Source: JBBQVS01 sp964250765 (GTDB lineage Bacteria; Chloroflexota; Ktedonobacteria; Ktedonobacterales; Ktedonobacteraceae). From it: 64,000 bases of DNA. Below, piece by piece: positions 17,671 to 26,914 of this stretch. How positions within the stretch are numbered: position 1 is the stretch's first letter; each line of letters begins with the position of its first letter. Position numbers and translations under genes: made by a program. The stretch spans positions 62,001 to 126,000 of the forward strand of contig CAXUHF010000001.1 in assembly GCA_964250765.1 (NCBI GenBank), written 5' to 3'. Below the pieces are notes generated by a model, which had not been told where the DNA came from, made no database searches, and saw only the letters and a list, made by a program, of their open reading frames with translations.

Positions 17671-18749
17671 TGACGGATAATAGAATCAAGCTTTTCATCA
17701 GTTATGCTCATGAGGATGAGGTATTTCGTAAAGACCTCGAAGCGCATCTCAGTGCGTTGCACCGTCAAAACTTCATTGACATATGGTATGATCGCAATGT
17801 TAATGCAGGAAGTGTTTGGGAAGATGAAATTGACAAACACTTAAATACAGCCCAAATCATTTTACTACTTGTTAGCTCAGATTTCATGAACTCCGAGCGT
17901 TGTTCTAAAGTTGTGATGAAACGTGCTTTAGAGCGACTTGAACATGAGAGAACGCATATTGTTCCCATACTCGTGCGTCCTTATCCTTGGGAAACCACTT
18001 CTCTTGCTCAATTCAATATTCTTCCAAGAAGTCATGTGCCAATTGCAGAATCGGCAGACCCAGAAGAGACCTTTTGTGATATTGCAAAAGAGCTAAGATA
18101 TCTTGTGGAGGCACTAAGCGTAAACGAATGGCGAGATAGAGGAAACGAGTTATATAGACAAGGAAAGTATAAGGATGCTCTATTTTTCTATGAAAAAATA
18201 CTTCGTCTAAAAAATAGTCTTGCTGCTTCTATTGATATAGGAAGTGTTTTGAACGATCTCCAGGAATATGAAGAGGCTCTTCATGTTTATGACACCTATT
18301 CACAAGCAGCACAAACTGATAGATCAAGAACGAAAAATGATAGTGATGGATATCTATATAAAGAAGCTTTGCAAGTCTATGCGCTCGCCTTCCCACAAAA
18401 CGCTCCTCATAGATTTGATTCTCCTTGGCTTGAGATGGCACAGGACGATATACAAGATCCAATAAGTAAGTCTTCTCTAGAGCAACTGAATCAAGCTATC
18501 CAGCGAAGTCCAATGAACCCATTTCTTTACCACCTCAAAGGAAACATATTGTTTCAATTAGGGCAATATAGGGAAGCACTTGGAGCCTATGAACAAGCGA
18601 CTCAGTTGCAAGAGGGATTTGATCTTACACGTCAATACTTATCTAAAACGCTTGAAATCATAGGTCAGCAGGAGTATAAAAAGCTTAACGCTCTTGCTCA
18701 ACATGATCTACAGAAGGCAAATCAGCTTAGAGATAAGAGTGATGACTAA
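17667..18749 (+). CDS. TIR domain protein with TPR repeats (second of a pair)
   Basis: The TIR domain (residues 6-145) is canonical: IKLFISYAHEDEVFRKDLEAHL, IWYDRNVNAGSVWEDEID (BB loop), AQIILLLVSSDFMNSERC, HIVPILVRPYPW. Residues 150-355 hold TPR-like helices (GNELYRQGKYKDALFFYEKIL; GNILFQLGQYREALGAYEQA). At the usual catalytic Glu position the sequence reads CSKVVMKR, with Val83 replacing Glu, so NADase activity is doubtful. Coupled to the upstream TIR-TPR gene; the two may act as a signalling pair, possibly in defence, but nothing in the neighbourhood proves that. Confidence 0.85.
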   Translation: MMTDNRIKLFISYAHEDEVFRKDLEAHLSALHRQNFIDIWYDRNVNAGSVWEDEIDKHLNTAQIILLLVSSDFMNSERCSKVVMKRALERLEHERTHIVPILVRPYPWETTSLAQFNILPRSHVPIAESADPEETFCDIAKELRYLVEALSVNEWRDRGNELYRQGKYKDALFFYEKILRLKNSLAASIDIGSVLNDLQEYEEALHVYDTYSQAAQTDRSRTKNDSDGYLYKEALQVYALAFPQNAPHRFDSPWLEMAQDDIQDPISKSSLEQLNQAIQRSPMNPFLYHLKGNILFQLGQYREALGAYEQATQLQEGFDLTRQYLSKTLEIIGQQEYKKLNALAQHDLQKANQLRDKSDD

Positions 18750-18861
18750 TCTTGATTACTGATAGTAATCAGGGGGCTGGCTGTAATAAGTATTCTTTGT
18801 AGCAGTTCTATACAGTGTTTGTCCAACGAGTATGTTCTGTCTTAATTTTCGATAAAACGAA

Positions 18862-19287
18862 CTATTCCGTGAGAAACATATCGGAAGATGGCTTATCCTG
18901 TTTCTCACCTGTCCACGTTTTCCCTATCAAGACACTGTTCTCAGCATAAATAATGGTCCGAGAAGTTGGTCCTTGTATCCCTTCTCTTTTTTCTGCTCGA
19001 ACAATGACAAAGGGAAACTCTGGATGAATGTAAAGCCGATGTTCCTCTCGATCCTCTGGAGTAAACATCTGTCCTTTGCGGAACTGCTCCACCGTTACCA
19101 ATTGATGAAAGTTTCCAACGATATATCCTCTGGTATCGTACCAATCATTATCATCCACAACACCATACTCTAACCATGAGGGTAATTCCAAAGAGTAAGT
19201 TTGTGTAGAGGTTTCAAGGACTCTTACAAGAATATTTTTCCCTGTCTCTGTGTCGGTAATAGTTTCTGTATGCATCTCATAGTTCAT
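18862..19287 (-). CDS. Hypothetical protein, 141 aa
   Basis: The frame opens at a TTG (19344), but the ATG at 19287 (MNYEMHTET) is a more natural start, with GAGAAGAAC upstream. The product is beta-rich with many Thr/Glu residues and ends in a segment of acidic and polar residues. No known domain. It is transcribed divergently from the 19394 methyltransferase. Confidence 0.5.
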   Translation of the reverse strand: MNYEMHTETITDTETGKNILVRVLETSTQTYSLELPSWLEYGVVDDNDWYDTRGYIVGNFHQLVTVEQFRKGQMFTPEDREEHRLYIHPEFPFVIVRAEKREGIQGPTSRTIIYAENSVLIGKTWTGEKQDKPSSDMFLTE

Positions 19288-19393
19288 GTTCTTCTCAATC
19301 CTTGCTCTGACGGTGGTCTTTCGTATTACATGATACAATACCAAAGAAAAAGTTGTTCAAGACAAACTCGTGACACATGTAAGGGGAGATGTA

Positions 19394-20392
19394 ATGATCG
19401 ATAACCAACCTGTTGCTGAAACTCCTGTACATCAAACCAGAAAAATTCCTATTCAAGAGCGATCTGTACTCGTTGGGGATGTTATCGTTGTTAATGGTCA
19501 TGGCGTAAATAGGGTATTGCTCGAAGAGCGATTCACAGAAGGCGGCTATCACATACAGCAAACTGAACACTTTCTGCTCTTCACACGCTCTGAACATCCA
19601 TCAACTATTTTAGTTCATGTATTCGCTCCTGAAGAGATGAATGCCGATATCAAACACTACATCATGCAAGAACTCAAACCTTTAGGCATTCTCGCACAAC
19701 CACAGCACTATGGAGAAATACTTTTTGGCATCGTTGCGACCTTCTTTCCTGATGATATTAGGCGTTCTTGGACGTACTATGGTGCGAATACCTTGCAACG
19801 CTTTCTCACGTTTCTCTCGACTGTTAGTGCGCCACCGCCACCGCCATATACGAATATGGGCGCGTTTGTTGTGCAGTATCAACGCGTGTGCGAACTGTGT
19901 ACTGGCGCATCATTTCTTGATGCTGGGTGTGAATCAGGTTTTCTTCCAGTCCTGATTGCAGAGCGAATGCCATTTATGGAGCACATTGTGGGAGTGGACA
20001 TTCGACCAGATATGTTTGTGGTTGTCGAGGAACTGGCCCAGGAACGCCATTTCACGAATGTCCATTTTATTGAGCATGATCTGCTTGACGCGAAATTCTC
20101 TGAAATTGGCACGTTTGACACAGTTGTGGCTCTTGGTGTCACTGAACACTTCACCGAGGAAGAAATGTACCGACGGCTCCTTGCAAACCTCTTGCGTGTT
20201 ACATCACATCGACTTATTCTTACGGTACCATATGAACGTGAAGCGGAAGACCTTTATGAACACAAACAGGTTTTTACAAAAGCGAAGCTTGAACAAGTAG
20301 GGCAGTGGTGTCTTCAGCACCTCAATGGTGCGGGTAAAATGTGGTGTGAAGATTGTGCTGGAGGGGGATTACTCCTTGTCGAGCGGCGGTAG
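19394..20392 (+). CDS. SAM-dependent methyltransferase, C-terminal domain
   Basis: The ATG at 19394 follows AAGGGGAG; the ORF's earlier start at 19370 has no ribosome site. The N-terminal 150 residues are unassigned and include a PPPPP run. The C-terminal half is a class I methyltransferase: SFLDAGCESGFLPVLIAE (motif I), IVGVDIRPDM, FDTVVALGVTEHF, LILTVPYE. It ends with MWCEDCAGGG, a possible metal or disulfide CxxC. 332 aa. The acceptor is unknown. Confidence 0.8.
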   Translation: MIDNQPVAETPVHQTRKIPIQERSVLVGDVIVVNGHGVNRVLLEERFTEGGYHIQQTEHFLLFTRSEHPSTILVHVFAPEEMNADIKHYIMQELKPLGILAQPQHYGEILFGIVATFFPDDIRRSWTYYGANTLQRFLTFLSTVSAPPPPPYTNMGAFVVQYQRVCELCTGASFLDAGCESGFLPVLIAERMPFMEHIVGVDIRPDMFVVVEELAQERHFTNVHFIEHDLLDAKFSEIGTFDTVVALGVTEHFTEEEMYRRLLANLLRVTSHRLILTVPYEREAEDLYEHKQVFTKAKLEQVGQWCLQHLNGAGKMWCEDCAGGGLLLVERR

Positions 20393-20393
20393 A

Positions 20394-20450
20394 AACCTAC
20401 AGGCAAGCATCACTTTTGATTCTTAAAAAAGTGATGCTTGCCTGTAGGTT
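20394..20450. terminator. Bidirectional terminator, 24-bp perfect stem
   Basis: 20394-20417 pairs exactly with 20427-20450. With TTTT/AAAA at the stem top it reads as a terminator from both sides. It lies between the convergent methyltransferase and SARP genes, 2 nt and 10 nt from their stops. Confidence 0.9.
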
Positions 20451-20459
20451 CCATTCAGT

Positions 20460-22553
20460 TTAGAGACTACTGAACTGGGGAAGTTGATGTTTTGTCTCTT
20501 TTACAAAAGTGAGAACCTCTTGATCTTTTGGAAAGGTCCCTAGCAAGTCCTGCCGAACATACTCAATGAAGTAGCCATTTATCATCGGAGCATCCATCGT
20601 ACTAATAACAGGCACAAGTTTTTTTGCAACACTTAGGCTCGCATCACGCTCATTGGCGCGAGCATATGCTATTGCGAGTAGCAGTAGGATACCAGCAGAG
20701 CGAAGTAGTCTCGGAAGCTGAGAAAGTGCTTCCTCGAAGTGATAAATTGCCGTTGTATAATCTCCTGCTAGAAGAGCATTTTTCCCTGCAAGCTGTAGCC
20801 AACTGGTCCGATCAAATTCTTCTGCAGAGCCAATTTGGTCCAGATAGGTTGCGGACGCTTCCAACATCTTTTGGGCTGTAAGATGATCACCCATCATCAT
20901 TGCATTATCTGCCCAACATGCTAGTGCATGAGCTTTTGTGCGAATGTGTTCCTGTACCATTGAGTTCTTGAGTGTATTGAGTGCTTCCTCAATGACCTCA
21001 ATAGCTTTCACATGTTGTTTAAGTGCTTGATAGCTATCGGCCTGGCAAATTAAGCTTTGCGCAACCTGCCAAGGATCACCTGTTGAGAGTGCTGCAACAT
21101 GTGCATTCATATGTGCATCAAGAGCAGCCTGATAATCTTCCTGAAAGTGTAAAGCTGAACCTGTAAGATTATAGAGTGTAGAATAAAATAGAGAGCGGAC
21201 GCGAGGGAAGAGTAAGGAGTGATTTTGTTGCGCTACGTGCAACAGTGCTTGACCAACAGCGAATACCTGAGCATTACCAGCAGAATGAAAAAGCTCCCAT
21301 CCAGCCGCAATGCTTTCACCTAGGGTATCATGAAGACATAAAAGTTCTTCGTGCGAAATTTGCTTGCTTGTGAGAATAGGAATATTCTGTATCATTGCAT
21401 CTGCTCTTAACACAAGGAGTTTTCGTCTCGTAGCAATTGGCATTCCCTGAACACCTTGAAGGACAACTTGCAATGAATCAAGGACATCACTTATGGACCA
21501 TCCTTCTGCCAGCAGTTGTCCCATATGACTTGCTCCCTGTGTCAGCCAAGCATTTTCTTGTGCTTCAGGAAGAGGATTGATTGAAGCACGAGTATTCATC
21601 GTGTCGGTAGTAGTTTGGCGGTGAAGCATCTCGCGCGGTGGCAAAGGAGTAGTTACACTTGATAGTGGTTGATGTTTCCGCTCTGGTGGTTTTCGGCGAA
21701 TACGTTCGGCAAGGTCTGTTGTTCGTGATAGTGGGTCCAACCCATCTTCTTCTAACGCTTGCTTCGTCTGCTCATACAGCAAAAGAGCTTCTCGCTCACG
21801 TCCTTGCGTGTGTAATGTTTGCATAAGGAGCGTGAGAATATCTTCATCGGTCAGATGCGCGACCCAATAGGGACGTAACACCTCTTCCGCCTCCTCATAG
21901 CGTTCCTCCGCAACATAGCACTCTGCCAACCGACGCACACACCTGGGAACAAGCAGTTCGTGATTCAGACGGCGAGCATTAGTCCATTCTTGATACACGT
22001 CATCGGGCAAGAACGTTCCCAGTTTGCTGAGCGTATACGCTCGTTCCCACCACGTCCGTGCTTCGTCACTTTGCTTTTTCCGTTCTGCACGGGTGGCTTG
22101 CTTCATTGCCTCTTCAAAGGTGTCAACATCTACCCACAGCAATGTTTGATCGGCAAGCTGGAATCCTTCTCCTCCAGGTGAATCGAAGAGCAGACTTTTT
22201 GTCTTCGTTTCACTCTTCTGTTCCTCTCCATTCATGCGGAGAACAGAGCGTAGGGCACGTGCGGCTTGACTAAGACTATGTCGTGCTTCTCTCTCGCCAG
22301 ATTCGGGCCAAAGGGTGCCTGCTAAGAAAGTCTTCGAGGCATGGCGGTTTTCACAACACAGAAGCAGTTTGAGCAGGTTGAAGGTTGGACCTGGGCGTTC
22401 GTCCCAATCCGTTGAAGGGATGTCTTGGTAAGAGGGTAGTTGGTCGAAGCTTTGGTTCTCTCGACGGAGGAGGCGCAACGGCCCACAAAGAAATACTTTT
22501 ACCATAGTTGTATCGTGAATCGGCGAATAGTTGTTATGTAGCTCATCGTTCAT
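20460..22553 (-). CDS. SARP-family transcriptional regulator (BTAD) with long helical repeat tail
   Basis: About 697 aa from the ATG at 22553; an in-frame start at 22625 exists, and MVKVFLCGPL at 22505 is another option. Near the N-terminus is an OmpR-type winged helix (LKLLLCCENRHASKTFLAGTLWPES...ARHSLSQAARALRSVL). It is followed by a bacterial transcriptional activation domain (VDVDTFEEAM, YQEWTNARRLNHELLVPRCVRRLAECY, LLMQTLHTQGREREALLLYEQTKQAL). Residues about 390-690 are TPR-like (YQAALDAHMNAH, YTTAIYHFEEALSQL). SARPs activate nearby operons, often secondary metabolism; no biosynthetic cluster is visible here. Confidence 0.85.
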   Translation of the reverse strand: MNDELHNNYSPIHDTTMVKVFLCGPLRLLRRENQSFDQLPSYQDIPSTDWDERPGPTFNLLKLLLCCENRHASKTFLAGTLWPESGEREARHSLSQAARALRSVLRMNGEEQKSETKTKSLLFDSPGGEGFQLADQTLLWVDVDTFEEAMKQATRAERKKQSDEARTWWERAYTLSKLGTFLPDDVYQEWTNARRLNHELLVPRCVRRLAECYVAEERYEEAEEVLRPYWVAHLTDEDILTLLMQTLHTQGREREALLLYEQTKQALEEDGLDPLSRTTDLAERIRRKPPERKHQPLSSVTTPLPPREMLHRQTTTDTMNTRASINPLPEAQENAWLTQGASHMGQLLAEGWSISDVLDSLQVVLQGVQGMPIATRRKLLVLRADAMIQNIPILTSKQISHEELLCLHDTLGESIAAGWELFHSAGNAQVFAVGQALLHVAQQNHSLLFPRVRSLFYSTLYNLTGSALHFQEDYQAALDAHMNAHVAALSTGDPWQVAQSLICQADSYQALKQHVKAIEVIEEALNTLKNSMVQEHIRTKAHALACWADNAMMMGDHLTAQKMLEASATYLDQIGSAEEFDRTSWLQLAGKNALLAGDYTTAIYHFEEALSQLPRLLRSAGILLLLAIAYARANERDASLSVAKKLVPVISTMDAPMINGYFIEYVRQDLLGTFPKDQEVLTFVKETKHQLPQFSSL

Positions 22554-23057
22554 AATACGTCTACTGCACCTTTCTTGACATCTCCTACAATTCTTTTTGC
22601 ATTGAACGTCAGGTGTGTACACCACTGTTCTCTACCACCTATGACGTATGTTACGCATAATGGAATAGTCCTTCAAAGTATACGCCCTACCTAGTACGAA
22701 GTCTATAGAGGAGCGTAACACAAGGTGGGAAATGAATGAAGTAATGGTGTTCAATCTCGTTGAGACTCCTCTTGGATAGTAGACTCTTCCCTTCAATACG
22801 TGAAATAGTAGTGCTTCCACCATTTGCTGTGTAGGTGCGCCAGCAATTACTCAGGATATGCCTTTGTAAGCCTAGCAGACACGTTGCACGGAAATCGCAC
22901 ACAGCAGCACGAAATTAGCACGTAAGTGTAAGCATTCCCTAGATAGGAGTAAAATCAATGGAGTGGGTCAGATTCACAAAGGCTGCTCTTCAAAGATAAG
23001 CATATCCGTCGATAAAGGAGAGTGAAGGGAGGTGATAAAGCGAAAGGGATATGACTC
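22554..23057. other. Divergent intergenic region
   Basis: About 500 bases between the SARP gene and the NYN gene. No gene and no clear repeat are seen. GGAGGTGATAAAGCGAAAGGGA just before 23058 supplies the ribosome site of the NYN gene. Confidence 0.4.
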
Positions 23058-23852
23058 ATGCGAAAGAAGCAGCTACACGAATCTGTGACACAACATAGTT
23101 TGTGGGTAGACGAAGTACGTCCTCCACATATTGCTGTCCTCATCGACGGAGAAAATGTTTCTCCTAAACACATCGACCGCATTCTTGCAGAGGCTTCAAC
23201 TCTTGGTCCACTAATGACAGTGCGAGTCTTTGGCAACTGGGCTTCTCCAACGCTACGAGGATGGGAACGCGTACATGTTTCTCATAAGCTAGAGAAGCGA
23301 CACCATCAGCTTGACGTTTCTGGCAAGAATGGGACAGATATTGCACTCACCGTCGATGCCCTCGATTTGTTGCATGAGCATCATGTCGATGTATTCTGTC
23401 TGGCTGCCAGCGATAGTGATTATACTCCCTTGATTCTACGTTTGCGGGGTGCAGGTTGTACTATACTTGGCTTGGGAAAGGAAACGGCACTAGCAGCCTT
23501 ACAAGAGGCATGCCATTTCTTTATTCCGCTTGACAATGTGGTGCCTCTTGCAACTTCTAGCCTTGAATCAAAGGGTGTCTTATCACCTGCTGATGTGTCT
23601 GATAACCAAGCTATTGTTTCCTTGGAGACAATGGTTCTTACCGCTTATGACCAACTTACTGATAAACATGCTTGGGTACCTATTCCTGATTTGGAAAAGC
23701 ATCTGATGCTCCTTTATCCAAAATTTGTCTTGGGACAGTATAGACATCGAAGCTTTTATCGATTAGTGAAGGCGAGGTTTTCCCACTTGTTTGATCTTCG
23801 TCCCTGTCCCTCAAAGCAGCACATACAAGAAATGCGACGTAAACAGGAATAA
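23058..23852 (+). CDS. NYN-domain (LabA/DUF88-type) RNase-like protein with C-terminal LOTUS/OST-HTH
   Basis: The NYN domain spans residues 22-160: IAVLIDGENVS (Asp30), NGTDIALTVDALDLL (Asp94, Asp100), ASDSDYTPLILRLRGAG (Asp119, Asp121). These acidic residues form the metal site of PIN-like nucleases. Residues about 185-250 (AYDQLTDKHAWVPIPDLEKHL...YRLVKARFSHLFDLR) match an OST-HTH/LOTUS module that binds RNA, often G-rich or quadruplex RNA. 264 aa, cytosolic. A role in RNA turnover is inferred from the family. Confidence 0.85.
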   Translation: MRKKQLHESVTQHSLWVDEVRPPHIAVLIDGENVSPKHIDRILAEASTLGPLMTVRVFGNWASPTLRGWERVHVSHKLEKRHHQLDVSGKNGTDIALTVDALDLLHEHHVDVFCLAASDSDYTPLILRLRGAGCTILGLGKETALAALQEACHFFIPLDNVVPLATSSLESKGVLSPADVSDNQAIVSLETMVLTAYDQLTDKHAWVPIPDLEKHLMLLYPKFVLGQYRHRSFYRLVKARFSHLFDLRPCPSKQHIQEMRRKQE

Positions 23853-24099
23853 CGCATCTCTATGAGAAGGAGGTGTAACGCTTTAGCGTTTGTCTGATAG
23901 AGTATCAGGGTTGTTAGCGCGTCCTTGTACATGTTGCTCGGAAGAGAGGCGCAATCTACAGGTTTCGCTAGCAGTCCTGATACTATTCTATGGAGACACT
24001 ATGACGAAGGAATTCTACGAAAAAGAAGTATGCATTACTATTTTGAGAAGCTCTACATTTTTCTCAAAGAGCTTCACCTTAGAACTTTTTATTTTTTTG

Positions 24100-24732
24100 C
24101 TACTCTTCGTCCTCTGCTTTTACAGATAGCAAGAATTTTAGCACTTCTTCCGTGTCTGGTAAGGCATGCACTGCCTCTCGTGCATATGCTGCTGTCACAA
24201 AGCCGTTGATATTCTGGTTTGGCAGAAAGACGAAATGCTCGTAGTTGCCTTGTATCAGGAGTGCGAACACTTCATGATACCCGTTCGTGTGATCACACGA
24301 TACATTGCTCGTATCAATATGGAGCATCAGGTGATAGCGTTTTGTCTCTGTGTGTTGAACAACGGCATAGAGCAGCCCTTGCTGTTCAACCTCCTCATTC
24401 TTTTTAACCTCAATGAACTTGAATCTGTACGAGCGATGCCAATGATCTGGTGTGCAACTCTCGAACGAACCAAATCGAAAGTGATAAAACATATGCGTTT
24501 GAGAGTCGTCTATTCCCTCATAGTCAGGGACTGATTCGCTGTATTTAGGCACTAGTGTAGGTGTCCATTTTCCAACCGCGATATCTGATTGTTCTTTACC
24601 CTTTCGTAAAGACCTTCGTACTAGATATCTCCATAGTAGGCATAGCAAGAAGCCGATCAGACCAGCATGAAACAAGGGAAACGCTCTAAGCATGGGACGC
24701 TGCCGGATTTTGTGAGTGTTTGGTGATAGCAT
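24100..24732 (-). CDS. Single-pass membrane protein of unknown function, 210 aa
   Basis: The ATG at 24732 (MLSPNTHKI) is chosen; a GTG at 24765 would add 11 residues. One membrane helix (AGLIGFLLCLLWRYLV, about residues 24-39) is followed by a basic cluster and a beta-rich domain with aromatic/His motifs (HMFYHFRFGSF, HWHRSYRFKFIEVKK). The topology suggests a cytoplasmic C-domain by the positive-inside rule. A G-rich repeat cluster lies upstream. Confidence 0.55.
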   Translation of the reverse strand: MLSPNTHKIRQRPMLRAFPLFHAGLIGFLLCLLWRYLVRRSLRKGKEQSDIAVGKWTPTLVPKYSESVPDYEGIDDSQTHMFYHFRFGSFESCTPDHWHRSYRFKFIEVKKNEEVEQQGLLYAVVQHTETKRYHLMLHIDTSNVSCDHTNGYHEVFALLIQGNYEHFVFLPNQNINGFVTAAYAREAVHALPDTEEVLKFLLSVKAEDEE

Positions 24733-24883
24733 GATTTTCTCTTTCGCTCCTGATTTTATTTGCACTCTGTCCGCTCATTCGTGAATTGTCATGTGTTACG
24801 AGGAGGCATATTGGATCAATGCATCTTACACAACGAGAGGAAAAGTAACTCTCAAAGGTAAGCCTACATCGCTTGTAGTGGCG

Positions 24884-24922
24884 GTACGTGGGTAGGAGGT
24901 GGGTAGGACGTGGGTAGGGATG
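24884..24922 (+). repeat. G-rich GTGGGTAGG repeat cluster
   Basis: Three tandem units of the form GTGGGTAGGA(C/G) in 39 bases. Same family as 12270-12350. Confidence 0.7.
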
Positions 24923-25160
24923 TGACGAGGCGGATAGTAAAACGCGTGTATTCTTGAATACAATTTGGCAAGGAACAAAGAACATGCTCATGTTGAAAGA
25001 ATGTGTATAACATGTGGAAAACTGAGAGAGTAGTATCTTTGCTTTTACAAATCGTATAAAGAGGCAGTTATGTGTGACGCTTTTCTTCTGTTTTGGTAAA
25101 AACACTTCCTCCTTTGTAGTTGTGCTGATGTTCTCTTCTCAAAAAGCGGTTCTAGCTTCT

Positions 25161-25217
25161 CCCTACCCTACCCACGCTTTCGCACCTCCTACCCACGACC
25201 TACCCACATCCTACCCG
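25161..25217 (-). repeat. G-rich GTGGGTAGG repeat cluster, reverse orientation
   Basis: On the plus strand it reads as repeated CCTACCCAC and CCTACCC units, the complement of the 24884 cluster 240 bases away. Together they could form an inverted pair between divergent genes. Confidence 0.7.
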
Positions 25218-25315
25218 CTTCGGGTTGCTATACTAGCGTTCGTTGATGGTGAAATGCATTGTGCTTCGACGCGAAAGCTTCGCATCGAAGCACAACAAAA
25301 AATAGGAAAGGTACT

Positions 25316-26728
25316 ATGGGATCACGGCGCATCGTGGTGGAGCGGCCTGTTACAGGGGTGAAGCAGTTTCCTTCTCACGTCTCGGTGGAGGTGTCAGACG
25401 ATATGCCTATTGGTTCACTCGTCTCTACACTCGCCGCTCGGTTTGGATATCCTTTGAGTGACAGTTTCGGCTTACCAGTCACCTATCGGCTTCGCCCTCT
25501 TGCAGGAGGCACTTCTCTTCAAAACACTGCACGGTTTGTAGATGCCCGTGTTCGTTCGGGAAGCCGATTTGTGCTTGAGTCGGAATCTGCCAACAATGAC
25601 ACTCTCCCCATCCCAGAGGAGAGAGTTGGAAGAAGGATGTTGAGGAAGTCACGTCAAACGTATTCACGCCGAACAATCCTTGTAACAGGAAGTGCTCTGC
25701 TCACTACGAGCATACTTGGATTGGCTACTGGGATGACAGCAGCAGTAGCACAAAATTATGTGAGCAGACGTGCCGTACCTGCCTCTGTTGCTGGGACTAC
25801 AACAACATCTGGCACTCTCGGACTCTCTATAGCAACGGAATTTACCTCTCATCGACAACCTGTACAGAGCGTTACTTGGTCGCCAGATGGCACGATGGTG
25901 GCAAGTGGTGGAGATGATGATCTTGCGCTTATCTGGAAAACAGATGGGACTATCCTTCAGACTCTTCAAGTGGATGATCACATTCGAGCACTCGCTTGGT
26001 CACCAGATAGCACGCAACTTGTACTTGGTAGTGGCAACGCTGTTTCATTTTTCGATCCGTATACAGGACTGCTTTTTGCTAGAAATAGGAGTCTACATAC
26101 TGCTGCCGTCACTGCTCTTGTGTGGTCACAAGCAGGGCAAGTAATCTCTGCTAGTGACGACAAAAGAGCTATTGTATGGAATGGACAAACTCATCAGCCA
26201 TTTTTGACGTTTCGGCGACACACAACTGCCATTCTTGCTCTTGCACTTCTTTCTGATACCGTTGCAACGGTTTCTCAAGGGGGTGTCGTCCGTATTTGGA
26301 ACATCCTTAATGGGCAAGAAATGCATGGCTATTTCTTCGATACCGCTCAGGCTCTACGGGCTGCCGCCTTCGCACTGGGGGGACTTCTTGCGGTTGGAGG
26401 GAATGATGGCATCGTGCGCTTATGGAAGAATAGCCCTCTCTGTACACAGGAGATGCAAGATACCTTTGGTATGCGTTGTGTTGATGTCCCTCAGCATCTG
26501 CAAGGTCATACGCAAATTGTGCATGCAGTAGGGTTTTCGCCGGATGGAACACTCCTTGCGACAGGAGGGGACGATGGCAAGATGATTATCTGGTCGATTC
26601 AGGATATGAGACCGATCATCATACAACAGCTACAGGTCCCTCTTGCATCACTTGCTTGGTCCGCTTCTGGTCAATTCCTTGCAGTAGCTGCAGGATTGAG
26701 GGTAACGATTTGGCAACTCCATCATTAG
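25316..26728 (+). CDS. Ubiquitin-like (EsaB/YukD-type) domain, membrane helix and WD40 propeller protein
   Basis: ATG 25316 follows AGGAAAGG. Residues 5-88 have the length and pattern of a ubiquitin-like fold (RIVVERP, VSVEVSDDMPIGSLVSTLAARF, VTYRLRPLAGGTSLQ, GSRFVLESE), as in YukD/EsaB. A basic stretch and one membrane helix (about 119-144) follow. Residues 175-470 are WD40 repeats (VQSVTWSPDGTMVASGGDDDLALIW; VHAVGFSPDGTLLATGGDDGKMIIW, each split). YukD-like domains occur in type VII secretion, but no ESX gene is nearby. Probably a surface scaffold. Confidence 0.8.
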   Translation: MGSRRIVVERPVTGVKQFPSHVSVEVSDDMPIGSLVSTLAARFGYPLSDSFGLPVTYRLRPLAGGTSLQNTARFVDARVRSGSRFVLESESANNDTLPIPEERVGRRMLRKSRQTYSRRTILVTGSALLTTSILGLATGMTAAVAQNYVSRRAVPASVAGTTTTSGTLGLSIATEFTSHRQPVQSVTWSPDGTMVASGGDDDLALIWKTDGTILQTLQVDDHIRALAWSPDSTQLVLGSGNAVSFFDPYTGLLFARNRSLHTAAVTALVWSQAGQVISASDDKRAIVWNGQTHQPFLTFRRHTTAILALALLSDTVATVSQGGVVRIWNILNGQEMHGYFFDTAQALRAAAFALGGLLAVGGNDGIVRLWKNSPLCTQEMQDTFGMRCVDVPQHLQGHTQIVHAVGFSPDGTLLATGGDDGKMIIWSIQDMRPIIIQQLQVPLASLAWSASGQFLAVAAGLRVTIWQLHH

Positions 26729-26914
26729 AACGGAATAAAAGGAAGAGTATGACGTACACCACGTACCATTCAACGATATCTCGAAGCTTCTTATAGCCAT
26801 TTGGACTACATCTCTGCATGTACTATAGTGTGGCGTTCAATTGAACGTTTCTGATCCCAAACTTTGCCTCTCATTACAGGAGAGTCGTCGCATTACTATA
26901 AAGGAAGAAATACT

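Larger units (their letters stand above)
24733..25315. other. Divergent intergenic region with two G-rich repeat clusters
   Basis: 583 bases between the membrane protein gene (minus) and the WD40 gene (plus). The two repeat clusters at 24884 and 25161 are in opposite orientation. No gene is seen. A short inverted repeat (GCTTCGACGCGAAAGCTTCGC-like) lies near 25263. Confidence 0.45.
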
